Assembly (NCBI GenBank): GCA_021286985.1 | Contig: JAJTBJ010000004.1 | Span: forward strand, 1 to 40,071 | DNA: 40,071 nucleotides | Source of the DNA: Propionibacteriales bacterium | GTDB taxonomy: Bacteria; Actinomycetota; Actinomycetes; Propionibacteriales; Propionibacteriaceae | Reading direction: 5' to 3' | In this document: piece after piece, positions 39,141-40,071 of the stretch | Position numbering within the stretch: position 1 is the first letter of the stretch | Layout: each line of letters begins with the position of its first letter | Program-made: the position numbers and the translations under genes | Notes under the pieces: model-generated | Told to the model about the DNA's origin: nothing | What the model saw: the letters and a program-made list of their open reading frames with translations, nothing else | Databases searched by the model: none

Positions 39141-40071
39141 CCGGCCCGCGCATCGCCCTGGTGGGCGCCGGCTCGATGGGACGCAACCACGCCCGGGTGA
39201 TCGCCGACAGTGCCGATGCTGAACTGGTGGCGGTGATCGATCCGAATCAGGCTGCCGCCCAGCCGATCGCCGACAAGTACGGCGCGACCTGGTTCGCCGA
39301 CCTCGCCGGGCTGAGCGGCGCGGACGCCGTCGTGGTCGCTGCATCCACTGAGCATCACTACAGCATCACTTCGGAGATCCTCCGCGCCGGGCTGCCCGTC
39401 CTGGTCGAGAAGCCGGTCTGCCCGTCCTTGAGCCAGACCCTGGAGATCCTCGACGCGAGCGCGACCGCGGGGGTGCCGATCATGTGCGGCCTGCTGGAGC
39501 GCTACAACCCGGCGGTGATGGCGGCGATGAAGATGATCGAGGAGCCGCTGTATGCCCGGGCAGAGCGGCACTCGCCGTACGCGCCCCGGATCAAGACCGG
39601 GGTGGCCTGGGACCTGCTCGTCCACGACGTCGACCTGGTCTCCCAATTGTTCGGCGGCGAGGATCCGCGCTCGGCCAATGTCGAGGTCGGCCACTTCCAC
39701 CCCTCATCGGTGCCCGGCGCCGAAGACGTCATCGACGTGGCCATGTCGTTCTCCACGGGCGTCGCCTCAGCCTCGGCCAGCCGGATCGGCCAGCGTAAGG
39801 TGCGCTCGCTGATGGTGCAGACGCTCACCTCCATGGTTGAGGTCGATCTGCTGCGTCGCGGGGTCACCCTCTATCGCCACACCACGATCACCGAGGACGA
39901 CGCCCTGGGTGGTGCCGGCTTCCGTCAGGTCACCGAGATGGAGGTGCCCGAGATCATCGGACGGGAACCGCTGGCCACCCAGTTGGACCGCTTCCTCGGC
40001 CTGATCGCGGGCACGGTGGACGCTGACGCCGAGCGCTCCTCGATCATCCCCGCCCACCGCATCGTCGACCG
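39137..40071 (+). CDS. Gfo/Idh/MocA oxidoreductase, GnnA/WbpB-like (3' end cut by window)
   Basis: The visible 311 residues begin RIALVGAGSMGRNHARVIA, an NAD-binding Rossmann motif. VLVEKPVCPS follows (Glu91-Lys92-Pro93, the family's catalytic Lys), then AWDLLVHDVDLVSQLFG, an acid-xxx-His-Asp-x-Asp motif common in sugar-nucleotide members. GnnA and WbpB oxidise C3 of UDP-GlcNAc or its uronate, making the ketone that a DegT enzyme aminates. GTG 39137 overlaps the aminotransferase stop. The frame is open to the window end, and the usual family length of 320-350 suggests only a short piece is missing. Confidence 0.88.
   Translation, partial: MTGPRIALVGAGSMGRNHARVIADSADAELVAVIDPNQAAAQPIADKYGATWFADLAGLSGADAVVVAASTEHHYSITSEILRAGLPVLVEKPVCPSLSQTLEILDASATAGVPIMCGLLERYNPAVMAAMKMIEEPLYARAERHSPYAPRIKTGVAWDLLVHDVDLVSQLFGGEDPRSANVEVGHFHPSSVPGAEDVIDVAMSFSTGVASASASRIGQRKVRSLMVQTLTSMVEVDLLRRGVTLYRHTTITEDDALGGAGFRQVTEMEVPEIIGREPLATQLDRFLGLIAGTVDADAERSSIIPAHRIVD

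Overview
The window is high-GC, densely packed DNA with many GTG and TTG starts and start/stop overlaps between neighbouring genes. Gene content (RmlC-RmlD fusion, GT87 and DUF2142 membrane proteins, DUF885 hydrolase, teichoic-acid-type polymerases, Wzx/Wzy machinery) points to a Gram-positive actinobacterium. A propionibacterial-type relative is my guess, but the sequence does not fix the genus. Almost everything after the first two genes belongs to one large cell-surface glycopolymer locus.

Layout. 1-2.6 kb: the tip of an unidentified gene, a DUF885 metallohydrolase and a glycerophosphodiester phosphodiesterase. 2.6-9.8 kb: a teichoic-acid-like module with a large GT2 glycosyltransferase, two membrane-anchored TagF-type polyol-phosphate transferases and a fused cytidylyltransferase-reductase (Bcs1 type) predicted to make CDP-ribitol. 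9.9-13.3 kb: dTDP-L-rhamnose genes (fused rmlCD, rmlB and divergent rmlA). 13.3-14.5 kb: a GT87 membrane mannosyltransferase-like protein. 14.6-19.3 kb: a PglF/PglE/PglC/PglD-like set predicted to make UDP-di-N-acetylbacillosamine and load a phosphosugar onto undecaprenyl phosphate. 19.5-24.4 kb: a dTDP-3-acetamido-3,6-dideoxyhexose module (acetyltransferase, aminotransferase, LbH-ketoisomerase fusion) coupled to a flippase and a GT4. 24.6-31.6 kb: a second flippase, a Wzz-like protein with a decayed kinase domain, GT4 and GT2 transferases, a Wzy/ligase-like protein and another GT. 31.5-34.6 kb: two tandem DUF2142 membrane proteins. 34.9-36.1 kb: UDP-galactopyranose mutase. 36.0-40.1 kb: a YbhN-type membrane protein, an LpxA-like acyltransferase, and divergently a DegT aminotransferase plus a Gfo/Idh/MocA oxidoreductase cut by the window edge.

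How it fits together. RmlA and RmlB supply the 4-keto-6-deoxyglucose intermediate for both rhamnose (RmlCD) and the 3-amino sugar (FdtA/QdtA-, FdtB/QdtB- and FdtC/QdtC-like). The PglC-like enzyme probably primes a lipid-linked repeat unit, the GTs extend it, Wzx flips it, Wzy polymerises it and the Wzz-like protein sets its length. In parallel the TagF-like enzymes would build a ribitol- or glycerol-phosphate polymer. The most unexpected part is the right end: an LpxA-family N/O-acyltransferase beside genes resembling gnnB and gnnA, the combination that makes and acylates UDP-GlcNAc3N in some Gram-negative bacteria. The rest of lipid A synthesis is not visible.

No tRNA, rRNA, CRISPR array, transposase or integrase is seen. 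Spacers over 300 bp occur only at about 18259-18624 (candidate promoter and small inverted repeats, no convincing gene) and 34568-34928 (a long nested palindrome).
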